Source: Buxus sempervirens (taxonomy: Eukaryota > Streptophyta > Magnoliopsida > Buxales > Buxaceae). Taken from it: a stretch of DNA of 64,000 nucleotides. The notes beneath the pieces were generated by a model that saw only the letters and a list, made by a program, of their open reading frames with translations, was not told where the DNA came from and made no database searches. The stretch covers positions 26,117,126 to 26,181,125 of the forward strand of contig OX387195.1 in the NCBI GenBank assembly GCA_947561395.2, given 5' to 3'. Of this stretch, positions 10,001 through 23,055 are shown one piece after another; the first letter of the stretch is position 1, and each line of letters starts with the position of its first letter. The position numbers and the translations under genes are program-made.

Positions 10001-13000
10001 TGACGTTTAAAATGTCAAAAGTCACTGATTCTCCTTTGTCGTTAATGATATTAAAACCCATTATTTTCTAAATCTACTAGATCAATTCTGTAATGTTCAG
10101 TTGAAGGTCTTCTTCTCTCTTTAAGCTTCTTCAATAATTCTATTTCTATTTCAAGAGAGAGCCTCAATGATTGTTGTCTTGGTGTGAGTCTAAACTGATT
10201 TGTGATGCTCGAAGTAATATTTCTTGGTCTTCATTGCATCACTTTCTTTTGAAATTCATCGTAGAAATTCATAAGCTTATTTTTACAATGGTTGGCACAT
10301 CTTTGGATTTCTCCTTTGTTCTGATGGTAAATTTCTTCTGAAATCAGAGAAGTTTCTCCATACATTTCCCTGTGCCAGAATTTCCCTTACAGTGGTCCTT
10401 GGATTTCCTTTCATGAATGTGCAAACTTTTCCTTGAAATTGAAAATTAGATCTTGGGTCTACATAGTTAACACTGATTTTCCTTCAACCTGAAGACGAAG
10501 TGTAGCATTTTTTAATTCACAAACTTTTATCAAATTAAGGAATTCTATGTTTGGAGTAGACAACTTCATGTAGACATTATTTGAGGCCTTTTTGAAATGA
10601 GAAGCATTAAATAGCTGTTTAAATTGCATCTAGATGGAGAAAAAGGAATTGTTCTTGGATTGATGGGAAATTTAAGGGACTTTGGCAGTTTTTTCTTCAA
10701 TGTGGATATAGTTTGAAGATTGCTTGGGGGGTTATCCATGTGAAAGTCTACCTCCACTACCCTGGATTCCCTGTTACTAAAGATTTTGTTATTTCCTTAC
10801 CTCTGAATGCTTCATAGAACTGCAAACATTATTTTTCATGATAATATTCTTCTCATGTTAGTAAGAGCTTTTAGAGCCCAATAGTTTATGAGATCTTACA
10901 TCCTATATTGCATACACCAAGAAAATTGAACCTTTGCAAATCACAGTAACATAATTTGCATTCAGTGGAGAAATAATCAATAATCTTCCATGTATCCCTT
11001 CTTAATATATTTATTGTTTAACTCAAACAATTTTGATAACAGATGGATTTTGTTATACACATGGTCTGTTAACTTGCTTCTGTCATTAGCCAGAGAATTT
11101 TACCTTGTATTCTTTTATGGAAGTGTAAGGAGTAGGGACATGAATGTGAGGTTTGTTGGACCTGACGAGGTGACGTTGTTCTGTTGTTTTTCCCTAGTAT
11201 TCATATTTCAGAAGTGAATATCTTGACTTCCTCATCATTGTGTGTTTCATCATTCATGTGCAACTTGGTTAGCAGGCGACCATGCCATGAGTTGAAGCTA
11301 AATTCATCAATAATTTATCGACCAAGAATTTACATGTTGCGGGGTTGTTGATCTGTGCAGTTTTCTCTTTTTAGTTTTCTTTTGTAGACTTGAAATTTTC
11401 CACCTTGATTTCTTAATGGACTTGACTTTATTTTGGGTGATACTACATAAGGAGTTCGTAAGATATCTTGGAAATCGCATGTGCCTCTTTCTTTGTAATG
11501 ACAGGCATGAGAAAATATTAAAAATACCATTTCTTGAGATAATGGTTCAAAGGATTCCATTTCTTCTTGGTCTTGGGTTGTGACAAAAATAATTGCTTCA
11601 AATGCTAGCAATGGCGATTAGCGGATGCAAAAGAATGTGAATGACCATTTCATGTCATATCTTTGTAATGATAATGAAAAGAGAAGAAGCATTTTAAATA
11701 ACAAATTCTCACTACCAGATATTTTTTCCCTAACCACTGGAAGGGTCTGGACAGCTGTTGATCCACACAAGGAGAATCCTTGCTTTTTTCCTTCAATTTA
11801 GTGAAAGTATCCTTCACCCTTGTCTAACTTCAGGTAGAGGACATTGCAAGAAATTTTTTTATGTACTTGATAACGTTAACTATGGTATAATAACAAAACG
11901 CATTATCATAATGAAATGGGATCAGATATCTTTTGTACACGTGACATATTACAAAATTTCAACCTGAGAGTCCTGGTGATTGTATATGCTGCTACTTCAT
12001 AAACTAGTATTATGGATATATTTGTTTGTAACATAAACTAGTATTATGGATATATTTCTTTGTAAATTTTTATACTGTTTTCAATATGTTGGAGTACTTA
12101 AAGTTCTGTTCATTATCTTGCTTATTTTTATTTTTCTTGATATCATTAGGGTGAATTCAACTCTGGTAAATCAACTTTTATTAATGCACTTCTTGGGAGA
12201 AGGTACCTTAAAGAAGGAGTTGTTCCTACAACTAATGAGATCACTTTGTTATGCTACTCGGAGTTAGATTCTCTTGTGCAGCAACGCTGTGAAAGGAATC
12301 CAGATGGTCAATATATATGCTACCTACCTGCTCCAATTCTCAAACAAGTTAGTACTTTGATATTTCTATGTTATTAAATAATCTAATATAATGCATGTTC
12401 TGCCCTCGTAAAGTTCAGAGCTTAATTTTGGCCATCCAGCATGTCATTTTCCACTTTTTACAGATAGTCTATTGTGTCTATGCTCTTTTTATCAGTGATG
12501 CGTATATGTTTTATGTTTTTATTTCATGATTGAGTAAATTACATTTTTCCATGCACATATCCTTCTTTTCCTGCTTAAATTTTGTGGTCCGACCAGATGC
12601 TGTAGCATGAAACCAGCCAGAATGGTTTCTAAGTTTCATTACCTAATATGTATTGGTCCATATGTTTCAGTTTTGACAGAATATTAGTTGTGATGAAATT
12701 AGAATGTGAGGAATTTCAAAAGAAATCACATGAAGGAATTGTAAGAACTTTTTGATGAGAATGAATGCAAGAGGTTAAGTTACTTATGGAAAAATGCTAC
12801 AGCAGTCAGCACGTAAGGATTTTTGCATGCTTCTATGGGTTGCATGTGTTATTACTGCTTCACCTCACTAAGAAAAAACATGAGCACGACGCGACGGAAT
12901 AAAAATAGAAGATATAAAATCAATTGTCATAGCAACAAAAGGAATGAGATGAGTTAAGGAAGTTAAGAGGTTCAGGTACTAATGGAGAGAGAGAGAAAAA

Positions 13001-16000
13001 AAGAAAAGAAAAAGAAGGAAACCAACAGATTGTTGAGTGTGGCCAAAAAATAAAGTTAGAAAGTACTTTAAAAGGAAGAGTCAACTGGTATGGTTGATTA
13101 TGGAAATAGAGTGTGGTAAGGTGGGAGGAGGCTTCTTATAAAATTTGAAAAACTCTAGTAGTAGTTATTGGCATTTAGCGAGTGATTGTCATATTTTGGT
13201 TGGCTGGGCACCTTTTCCTTCCTCTTCTAGTTGGATGAAGCTTTAATGTTCTATATGTTGAAAAATAGTTAATTGCTACTAGTTAACACAAATTATTATT
13301 ATGTAATTAGGCTATAATTTCTTACTAAAAGTATAATATGTTGCTGTTTATATGATAAGTTGTAAATATTTACTAAATAGGAATTCAAAATTACATATTC
13401 ATTAAGCAAGGTAGTTGCTTGGCCCAAAATAATGCCTTGGTGAGTATTGCTGTTTCCTCAATAATGCACTTGTTTGCCTAGGTGAACACTCACACTACTG
13501 GATATAGAATGATTTCTATTCTCTTGAGATCAGGTGGTATAAAATGCTTATAGTGGTCAATAGTATTAGTTTACATTCATTTGGAAATTGCATTTTCTAT
13601 TCCAAAGTGGATATGCATGTTTGATTATGTAAAAAGTTTCTTTTTATTTTTGGATAAAATCAACCTTTTAATACTCTTTGTGCAAAGCAGATGAACCTTG
13701 TTGATACGCCTGGAACCAATGTGATTCTTCAAAGACAACAACGTCTTACTGAGGAATTTGTGCCTCGTGCAGATTTGATTATTTTTGTTATTTCTGCTGA
13801 TCGGCCATTAACTGAAAGTGAGGTGCGATTAGTTGAGCTTATCTATGTGGTTTAGTGTGTTTATTAACAGCTTTGTAATAACAAAATGCCATAATGAACT
13901 ACATTTCTATTGGTGATAAGTTATTTTGGTTCTAATGTATAAAGTGCTTTAAATGACTTTGTCCTTTAGATTTTGCAATTTTAAGATTGCTTTGGTAGGA
14001 ATTGGATTAAATATTACAAGGTTTATGGTAAGTCCTATTTGTTTGTCTCTAAAAGTAGAGGTTGAGTATATTGTATAAAATGGAGGCGCACAACTGTCTA
14101 TCCAGCATGGTTCAAAATGTTGGTGCCATGTTGTTATTTTGGAAAAGGATGAAGCAAAATTATACAGGAAATCTACCTATAATGATTCTCCTTTATGCCA
14201 CCATCCTTTCATAGATATGTAGGAAATTTCTCCCAGTGCGAGAGAAAAACAGGGAATTCTTTGCCAAATCTTTGCACTTGATTATGAAATCGTTCTATGT
14301 TTTTTATGTTGATAGTTGATAAATTAACACATGCATGCAAACTTACCTTATTGAGATATCTTTGTTAGACATAAAAGTTTTTTTAATCTTAATTATTATT
14401 TTTAAATGTTAAATTCTACCATTTGAGGGAGGTCTCATTTTTTGTCAAGTTTAGTTTAGCAACGTGTTGCCGAAATGCTTAGTGACATGGTCGATGGCAT
14501 CAACATTTAAAACGCTATCTAGTATTTTATCCTAATGGTCATGATGGTTTGCTCTTACTCCTCTTTTCTGAATAAAAGAAAAGAGTCAAAAGGGTAAAGA
14601 AGGAGCATCAACACATTCCCTTATACTATCATATGGGTTTTAAGAGGTATAGTGACAAAATAATTATAGCTTTTCTACCTTAAGATAACAAAAGATTTCC
14701 TTTTTCAAATTTACTTTGGTTGATTAATTTTATTAGTTCCACAACTTATGAATCATCCTTTTTATTGGGAGCTTGAAATGCATCTTGATGTCTTATTCAA
14801 ATGCAATAATGCTCTAGACTGGGAAGAAATTTTGGCCTGCTGTGTTTACAATTCTCTATACTTGGTTTAAAAAGTTAGTTAAGTGTCATACATCATGTAT
14901 ACTCATCTGTTGTTTCATTCTTATGTTAGAGCATTCTGTAAAATGACATATTGTGATGGGACCTGGTTGAAATGGAAAGTACGGAAGGGTCTTCATATTG
15001 GGTTGAACAGATACAAGTGACAAAAGATTCCACAAAAGTAGGATTTCTTAATGTTTAATATAGAATCATTCAAAAGTGCATAAAAAACTGAAAAAAGAAA
15101 GATTAAAGATTTTATGTGGTTCGGTGGCGTGCCTAAGTCCGCGAGAGAGAGAATAAGATTATGAAATGACAGTAGGGTTGTATCACCAATCCCCTATTAC
15201 AACCGTAGTCCCTTAGGTCCCTCCCCCTTGGAAGTCGGATAAAATATGAGTGACACTCTAACACTTAGCTTCGTGGAATTTAAGAATCTTAGAGTGAAAA
15301 TTTTAATGTTTCTGGGAAATGTGCAAGGAGAGTATGTTCATTTTGTAGGAGACTAAATGGAAGTTGAACAAGGATGAAGAGGCTGATGAATGTTGTAGGT
15401 ATTTAAGGAATTATTATGCAATGACAATAAAGTTAGTTTTAGGAATTAACATTGTTTGTGCTTATAAACCTGAAGTAATATTAAAAGAAAGCATTAGGAA
15501 GAGGTTTTGGGAGGAAATGATTCCACCATCCTGACTGCCCAATGTACAAAATACATCTTATTGAAGAAACTCCAGGAAAGATTCTAGCTTTTAGCAGTTA
15601 AACTTTTGATTTTCTTTTCTTTTATTTATCTTTGTCATGTTGACTTGATTTCAGATAGGTTGTCATTCTCACATGTGATTTTAAAATTATTTATATAATC
15701 GTCTTGAACCTTGGCCTTAAAATTTTTGCTATGAATTGATTTCAGCTTTGTTTGTGATGATGTTCAGGTTGTTTTTCTTCGTTATGTTCAGCAGTGGAAG
15801 AAAAAAGTTGTATTTGTGTTGAATAAAGCCGATATATATCAGAATGCCAGTGAGGTTTAACCATGCATTACCTGTTTTGATGCCAGTTATTTTCTCAAAT
15901 GATTTTGTTATGTTCCAGACAATTAACATGAATCCCTTCAACTTGGGTGATGTTAGATTCATTTTTCCTTTTTTCATGCTTGAATGCAGCTTGAGGAAGC

Positions 16001-19000
16001 TATTGCATTTATTAAAGAAAATGCCCAGAAGCTGCTGAACACAGATAATGTGACATTATATCCAGTGTCTGCACGATCTGCACTAGAAGCAAAACTATCA
16101 GCTTCCTCACATGTTGGAAAAGAATATGAAATACTGATGAGCGATTCTCGTTGGAGGAACAGTAGCTTCCAAGAACTTGAAAAGTTCTTATTTAGCTTTT
16201 TAGATGGGTCAACAGAAACAGGAATGGAAAGAATGAAACTTAAGCTTGAAACGCCCATTGGAATTGCAGACCGAATATTTTCTGCTTGTGAAACACTTGT
16301 AAGACGAGAGTGCCAGGTTGTCAATGACGATTTAATCTCAGTTAATGAAATACTTAATGGTGTAAAAGAGTATGCAATAAAGATGGAAAGTGAAAGCTTA
16401 TCCAGGAAGAGACATATTTTATCATTGGTAAGTTTTTCTAAAATTAAAATTTTCATATCATACACAAATTGCATGGTACCCAATATTCTTTATTCCTAAC
16501 TTTCTTTTCTGGTCATCTTTGTTCCTTCTAAGATTCTGGACATATTTTTTTACATTAACTAAAATGGTCACCCTCAACTTTGAATTCTTTTGTGATTTTG
16601 GTCATTTATGAAAAAGTATTTGTATTAAATTTGCAGGTTGATATTGCAAAATCACGTGCTCTGAAGCTGATTGAATCTACACTACAATTGTCAAATCTTG
16701 ATCTCGTTGCTTCTTATGTTTTCAAAGCGGAAAAATCTGTTGCAATGCCAGCGACCTCAACTATTCAAAATGACATTATTGGTCCTGCACTCTATGATGC
16801 AAAAGTAAGTTCATTGCTTTCACATGCTTAGGAAGAACTGTTTTTGTTCTATTTTAGATTTTTATCTTATGCATGTTCTCTAAAAAATTTTCTGTTATAA
16901 TCTACTACCTACATTAATCAGCATATTTTGAACTTGATTGTATGTAAAGCTAGTTAACTTGATTTTCCATGTATTTTTTTATTACAATTTATGGCATTTA
17001 GAATCTACTTGGGGAATATTTGATATGGTTGCAATCAAGTAATGCTCGTGAAGGGAAGCTGTACAAGGAATCTTTTCAGAACAGATGGCCTTCATTTGTC
17101 TACCAACACGGTTTAGTGCAGTTGGAAACCTATGATTTACCGAGCAAAAGTGAGGGGCTTAGCATGAAAGTGATTGAGAACTTCAGTGCTAGTGCTGCTG
17201 CAAAACTTTTTGAGCAGGAAATTCGTGAAGTGGTAAGTTGATTTCCTTAGAATACGTAGAAGTGTAAACTATTGTTTCTTAACTAGCGACAATAACATTA
17301 ATATTTGTTTCAGTGATTCCTTCTTTTTTCTATTCCTCTCCTTATTTAAGATATAGCTTGTTTTGCAGCTTTTTAAAGAGCATATTTAGCCTCTAATTGC
17401 CATAGATATTCATTAACACCGTAAACCATTTGAATTGACTCTATTTTATTTTCCTCTCCTTATTATATTTCTTTATTCCCTTGGATGATAAGAAACTAGA
17501 GACATGGAACAAAAACTATAAAATGCCTCATCTCAGCTATTTGGGCTTTGAAATAGAAATCTTGTTCGTCCTTCCCAATCATAAAAAAAAAATCATATCT
17601 TTGATCTGATTATTAGAATCCAAGTCTTTTTGAATTGACTCCATCTAGGTTCTTTTAGGGCTTCATCTTTCCTTCTAGATCCTACAACGTGTACCCCCAA
17701 TACTTTCTCACAATTGCCTCCCTAGGTCTTCAATTTACAAGCCCAAACCATCTTAACCAAGTTTCCTATATCTCATCTCCAATTAGAGCTCCACCTAGAC
17801 ATTATCAAATATATTTATTTCTTGTATTCTCATGCCTAGTCTTCCCACATATTGATCTCAAAATCATTACATCGTCAATGTTCATCTTCTGCATATGTTT
17901 GTTTCTTTGTGGCCTAATGCTCTAATCCACACATTAATTTGGACATCAATGACTCAACACTCCAGAAGCACCTATTCACTTGTTCTATCTAGGTCTAATT
18001 TTATGTGAAATATTCTCACCACTATTCCCCTCTTTATGTATAATGATCCAAGATAGTAAAATTGATTTCTTTTTGGAATCTTTTGATTCTCAATTTTCAC
18101 CATTGCTTTACCTCCATGTTTAAAATTTAGATTAAAGTTCCATTCCAAACACTTGGTGTTAACTCAATTTATTTTAAAGCCCTTTAATTCTAATGTATCT
18201 CTTCATAACTCCAATTTTTCGTTTAATCACTTATAGTTGTTTAAAAAATATCAAATCATTTGAAATAGAATATACCAAGGCACCTGATCTTAAATATCTA
18301 GGGTCAGTTCAAAACATACCATTATTGATTATAGATAATCTTCTCTTCCATTCAATATGTGATGAAAACAAATTTTCTTATGTAAATCTTAATATAGAAA
18401 TTAGAAACTGATCACCTGGATCATCATTTATCATTCTCCTTTTCAGGTTTTAGGAACGTTTGGTGGACTAGGAGCAGCTGGTTTGTCTGCTTCACTACTA
18501 ACATCTGTACTACCAACTACATTGGAAGATCTTCTTGCTCTTGGCCTGTCTTCAGCTGGCGGGTGATTTTCCTACTTTCATATCAATGTTTCTTTTGGTT
18601 CTCTCCTGAAGGTTTGAATTGTTTTGATTATTGAGTGCAAAAGAGTTAGGGTCCCCATATGTGTTAAGTTTTCATAACTAAATCCGTTCTACAACCATGA
18701 CTCTGTTTTTGCTTGTCTACTAAAATCAAAGTATTTGTTTAACTTTAGTTCTTTTCTTCATATGTTGAGATATAACGTACTTGCAAAGCCATCTTTTTCC
18801 TCCCATCAACCTTTCAGATGAATAAGTAATGACTTCGACTACATATGAAGTTATCAAAAGAATTCAGTAGCAGAACATAAATTTAGAATGGAAATTACAT
18901 TTGGGAACATTTGGTTGTGGATGTTTTGCAAATAACTGTTTCTAGTGAAATTGTTGCTTGCCAATTTTTTATCTATATTTTGTTGTCTTGCTGTTGCTAC

Positions 19001-20456
19001 CCAATTAATCAAGTCATTAATACTCATGTATGGTCCCTCAGGAATTTCTTTTATTATAGATTTTAAAAAAAAAATGATATGAAGTTATGCGTAAGTTGGC
19101 CTATTTGATTAAAGGGAACAACGTATAGTAGAAAACAAGCATGAAATTAGGTTGGGGTTCTCTTCGGCAACAATGGCAATACAACTAACACCATTGCTGA
19201 GTTGTGGACTTTTCAGAAGGATCAAGTTAGCTTGGAACAAAAAGATTCCAAAGAGTAAAGATAGAGAATTTGAGATGGATGCGGAGCTATGGTAGAGCAG
19301 ATAAGTAATGTTGCTAATCTTAGCAGTCCAACTCATAACCTTGTTGAAGATTGCAAAGTCGTTCTTTGTGGATGTTGGGAAGTACCAATAGACCACTTAT
19401 ATTGAGGGGGCAATGCTTGTTTGGATCACCTTGCAAACTTGGGTTTGAGCAGCCATATAGTCTTGTATTTTACTCAACCCAAATCAAATCCAAGCCATGG
19501 AAAGGCTACCTGGATTCCTGGCACTGTAAAGATTCCTTATCTTCTTACAGGACTGCTATGATGGATTTTCTTCAAGTCATTTTTCTTGGCAATGAGATGC
19601 ATACTGAAGAAAACTAATACTTATATAGGAAGTATAGGATGGTGATATTTGATTTCAATATATTGCCATTATTTCAAACGTTTCATTTCTTTACTAGGAC
19701 CTACCTGTATTGATCACTTTTCTCGTACAGCTGGGGTTTACTGATTCATCTGAAAGTGTTATTGGCAGTGTAAAGATGACATCATAGATAATACATTATA
19801 CATATTATGAATAGTATGAAATATGATTTTATGTTCTGTCATCTGTGTTGCATTATTCTGTTTAAACTTGTATAACCTAAACGGTTTCTGGAGTACCAAT
19901 ATAATTTGTGCTGATCTTTTGTTCCTACCTTCAAGATTATGGACTGGTGGCTATTAACTTTAACATACAAAGGACTGAATATGGGAAGCCTTGACAGGCA
20001 ATTGTAAGCTAGAGAACAAATGAAACGCTGAACATATTAACATGCAGAATTAGAAGCTTCTCTTTTATGAAACACTTGAATTCCTTTGGTGGCATCTTTT
20101 AGCTTTTTGATTTCTGGTTTTCTTAATTTTACTACTCAAGAGCTGATTAGACCTATATATTTTTCCTTAAAAGTTTATTAGCAGTTTCAAACTTCCCAGC
20201 TCGTCGAAAGGAGATGGCAGATAAAGTGAGAAGGGCAGCAGATGTGCTGGCATGTGAACTGGAAGTGGCTATGCAGAAGGATCTCTTGGAGACTATTGAG
20301 AATCTGGAAAACTTCGTAAAATTCATTGGAAAGCCATATCAAGATGCAGCACGGCATAAACTAGACAGGTTGTTGGAGACTCAAGAGGAATTGTTTACTG
20401 TTGAGAAAAAACTTCAATCGTTACAGATCGAAATACAGAACCTTCATGTCTCTTGA
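7033..20456 (+). CDS. FZL: FZO-like dynamin-family GTPase, chloroplastic
   Basis: Eleven exons join in phase: 7033-7519, 8603-9159, 9271-9339, 12150-12347, 13691-13822, 15768-15854, 15990-16427, 16637-16804, 17002-17232, 18447-18562 and 20174-20456. The product is 921 residues, close to Arabidopsis FZL. The N-terminus (about 1-60) is rich in Ser and Arg with few acids, as in a chloroplast transit peptide. Residues about 70-270 resemble a thiamine-phosphate-synthase fold. The GTPase domain follows: P-loop GEFNSGKST 372-380, DTPG 442-445, NKAD 500-503. Residues about 790-836 form a hydrophobic Gly/Ala/Leu segment likely to enter the membrane, followed by a C-terminal coiled coil. FZL acts in thylakoid and envelope membrane remodelling. 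The last acceptor (after AAAAG at 20173) was chosen because it alone keeps phase and gives GLLAVSNFPARR, as in relatives. Large introns, the third 2.8 kb, hold repeats and a LINE piece. It appears intact. Confidence 0.93.
7897..7956 (+). repeat. 30-bp tandem repeat, two copies
   Basis: The unit starting TCTGATTAGCCAAAAC is repeated with a period of exactly 30 bp (7897-7926 and 7927-7956) in FZL intron 1. Confidence 0.8.
9648..10260 (+). repeat. ~311-bp tandem duplication in FZL intron 3
   Basis: Two diverged copies lie head to tail. Anchors are TTGAAGGTCTT at 9790 and 10101, CTCTCTTTAAGCTTC shortly after each, and the shared end GATTTGTGATCCT / GATTTGTGATGCT. The offset of about 311 bp is steady across several anchors, with roughly 75-80% identity by eye. 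No coding content. Confidence 0.65.
11998..12065 (+). repeat. 34-bp tandem repeat, two copies
   Basis: CATAAACTAGTATTATGGAT and the bases after it are duplicated with a 34-bp period (11998-12031, 12032-12065), one base differing. It lies less than 100 bp before the acceptor of FZL exon 4, which carries the P-loop. Confidence 0.8.
17560..18050 (-). mobile_element. RTE-type LINE 3' fragment, antisense in FZL intron 9
   Basis: The minus strand holds decayed traces of the C-terminal end of an RTE-clade reverse transcriptase: an ATATGCAGAAGATGA stretch (compare Gln-Lys-Met), ATATGTGGGAAGACTAGG (Met-Cys-Gly-Lys-Thr-Arg) and TTAAGATGGTTTGGGC (Leu-Arg-Trp-Phe-Gly). The same order of motifs occurs in the plus-strand copy at 51690-52290. 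It is full of stops and frameshifts. Confidence 0.55.
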
Positions 20457-22828
20457 GTCATTTTTGGTTTACCTCACAGAGAATTTAGTGAATGAGCTTT
20501 ATCTCTACCCCTCTTTTGTTGTCCAATAATGCATTTATCTCTGAAAACAGAGCCTAAAGGGGGATATATGATGTTGTAAATGGCATTATTTTATCAAAGG
20601 GGAACACCAATCATCTGTAGATGTTGACTTGCTCCTAAAGAGAGAGAAAGTTGACATTGAGTGTCAATTTGATTCTGCAATAGCATGAACAACTGCAACT
20701 TCACGGAGATTGGATTTTTGTAACATGAATAATGTATCAGTGGAAGTATCAAATTCTTTTCTGATATTTTTCTTTACATTTTGCAAGTTGAACGAGTTTC
20801 CAATTTTTATTGCTGTAAAAGTTCTTCTAGCTATGCATGAAGAAGTTGATTTTATTATAGCAAGGTGATGCTAGCATTCATTATTCTACTTTTCTTTTGG
20901 CCAATTGCAGCAGTTGGCCAATTAACAGGATTCACTCGTCAGCGAAGCTGCTATGTTTTTTAATCTGTGTCTGTGGTGAAGGTATGTTACGTTGACCTTT
21001 ATTGCCACTTTCATTTACAAATATCAGTTTGTGCTTGCCATACTGTAACCTTGACATGAGGTCCTTAATCTGGAACTAAATTCATGCATCTCGGTAAGCA
21101 TCTCATAAATTATTGCTGTACTTTCCATTAAGTTATAGCAAGAATTATTCTGTGTCTGGTTCATTTTTATCTGGGGACCTTTCGCTTTTACTTACTATTC
21201 CTATGGTTCTCAACTTGCTGCGTATAGGAAACTCTCAATATCTAATAGTTGCTATCTGAAGTAAAGTGATAGATAATATATTGTTAAGAAACCAGTATGA
21301 AGAAACAATAATAACACTAGTGTGGCATGCCAGTTGAGAATTGACTGGAATGTTTAGACACCATAATTAAAGCTAAGTTTGGATGAAGATGCTTATATGC
21401 TTTAGTTTTTTGCTTGTCTTGTAATTAGTGGGAAGACAACCAGTAGCCTCATGACATGTCTGCATGGTTTACGTAGACTGATTTTTTTAGTTCTTTGAAT
21501 AAACTAGTATGAACAATGGAGGGTAAAGGTGGTAGTAGGTCAAAAGGCAGGGGAGAGTGCGTCTTGTTTGCATATGCTTGTGTCAGCCATGAATTTGATT
21601 CCTTCCATCTTTCCTTTAGTCATAAAGGAAATCACAAAAGAAGAAAGTTCAAAATCAGGGAAAACTTATAAGGTCTCAATGTAGGCCAAGGGAACATGAC
21701 GAAACAATCATTCTTGCTTTTCCTAGTTAAGAGATTGTCTTTTCCCTGGTTGGACCATCTTAAACAAAAGCTAGAGTGCACTCACGCGGTGCACATTTGA
21801 TGGTTAGGGTCTGTGAGGAGGCCCAGGAGGGGAGTTGGGCAATAGGTACATATTCTTATCATCCTCACTAAGAAAGAGACCTCCTTTTATAATTGAAAGG
21901 GAGGTCTTAATAAAGCATGCATGTAATAATCCACCTCTCTTTTGGATAATAGGCCACCAAAGCTTGCTGCTGAGCTCCTCCTCTCTTTTGGATAATAGTA
22001 TATGCTTTAAGGCCACATTGAGAACTTTAAGAGAAAACTTGTTTAGATTTCAACAATTAACCCTAAACAAATAGGGAATTCTTGGGTCATAGGAGTGGAT
22101 TGATCCCTTGCGAACATGAGTCCTCCATTAGATGTGTTATAACATCCTTACCCAATACCAAACAGATCAGATGATCCAAATTTTCGAATCTATAGCACAG
22201 GTGCTTTTGTGTGGTCAGGATAGATAACCAGTGGACCCCCATTCAAGCATGCTATGATTCAAAATTTTGTAAGGGTCAACTCACTGTCAGTTGAATGATG
22301 ATGTTTGGGTGATCACATCTTAATAAGCAAAGAGGAAGATCATGAAGGAGATACAACTTCATGCTGATGCAATCAAATGAATTCCAAGTAAGAAAACCAC
22401 TTTTGATGAAGAAATGTGCTATTCTTTAATTCCCGCTGGTTTCTGGTGTGTATTGTAATCTTCTCATCTATAGTATACAAGCACTTGATTACACGGAGAT
22501 AGATAGACTCTGGGTTCCTATGGAAATTACCCTTGACATATAGGCAAGTCATCTTTTTTGTCCTCACATGGTTTAGGGTGCAAGAGGGTATCTGGGTTTA
22601 TGTCTGCAGCAGATGTAGACTCTGTCTACCATGTTCACTCATCCTTTTTTTACTGGAGAAAAACAAATAACAATGATGCTGGCTTCTAGTGGACCTCCTC
22701 TCAAATGTCAAAAGATGATGTTTTCATGTTTCAAATGGTTAAAATATCACCCAATATCAGTGGGATTTGTAGGTTAAAACTTAGTAGATAAAGATACGGT
22801 GTTTGAGTTGATGGAAAGATAAATTTCT
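20457..22828. other. FZL 3' flank and intergenic
   Basis: The FZL 3' UTR probably covers the first few hundred bases. Beyond it is AT-rich DNA with no convincing gene. Around 21790-22130 a sequence with a duplicated CCTCTCTTTTGGATAATAG (near 21931 and 21981) may be part of an old retrotransposon, but ends were not found. Confidence 0.5.
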
Positions 22829-22841
22829 CTTCCCAGAATGC

Positions 22842-22994
22842 CTTTTTTTTTTTTTGGGGTAAAAGCTAGAGCTAGTTCATTTCATACAAAAAGATCATTA
22901 CATCGAATAAGGCCGAAGCCACCCATGAACACCAAAAAACATCAAAGAACAGAAAGAGAACCCATCACCGGATTCACGACATCACTACCAACTA
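22842..22994 (-). mobile_element. 5'-truncated L1-type LINE insertion
   Basis: A 153-bp insert begins with a T-run and reads on the minus strand as a LINE 3' end finishing in TTTTACCCC plus poly(A). It is flanked by a perfect 13-bp target-site duplication, CTTCCCAGAATGC (22829-22841 and 22995-23007). The tail and duplication are hallmarks of target-primed reverse transcription. No coding sequence is left. Confidence 0.8.
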
Positions 22995-23016
22995 CTTCCC
23001 AGAATGCTTAAACATG

Positions 23017-23039
23017 TTTTTTTTTTTTTTTTGGTAATG
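23017..23039 (-). mobile_element. Ultra-short retroposed poly(A) insertion
   Basis: About 23 bp (a T-run followed by GGTAATG) lie between two copies of AGAATGCTTAAACATG (23001-23016 and 23040-23055). On the minus strand the insert reads CATTACC plus poly(A), compatible with an L1 insertion truncated to just its tail. The left duplicate overlaps the right duplicate of the 153-bp insertion, so the two events are adjacent and this one used the same target bases. Confidence 0.7.
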
Positions 23040-23055
23040 AGAATGCTTAAACATG

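Noticed and set aside
20870..21000. Extra FZL exon beyond the stop
   Set aside because: A possible acceptor exists, but the frame already closes at 20456 at the family's usual C-terminus; at most it is 3' UTR.
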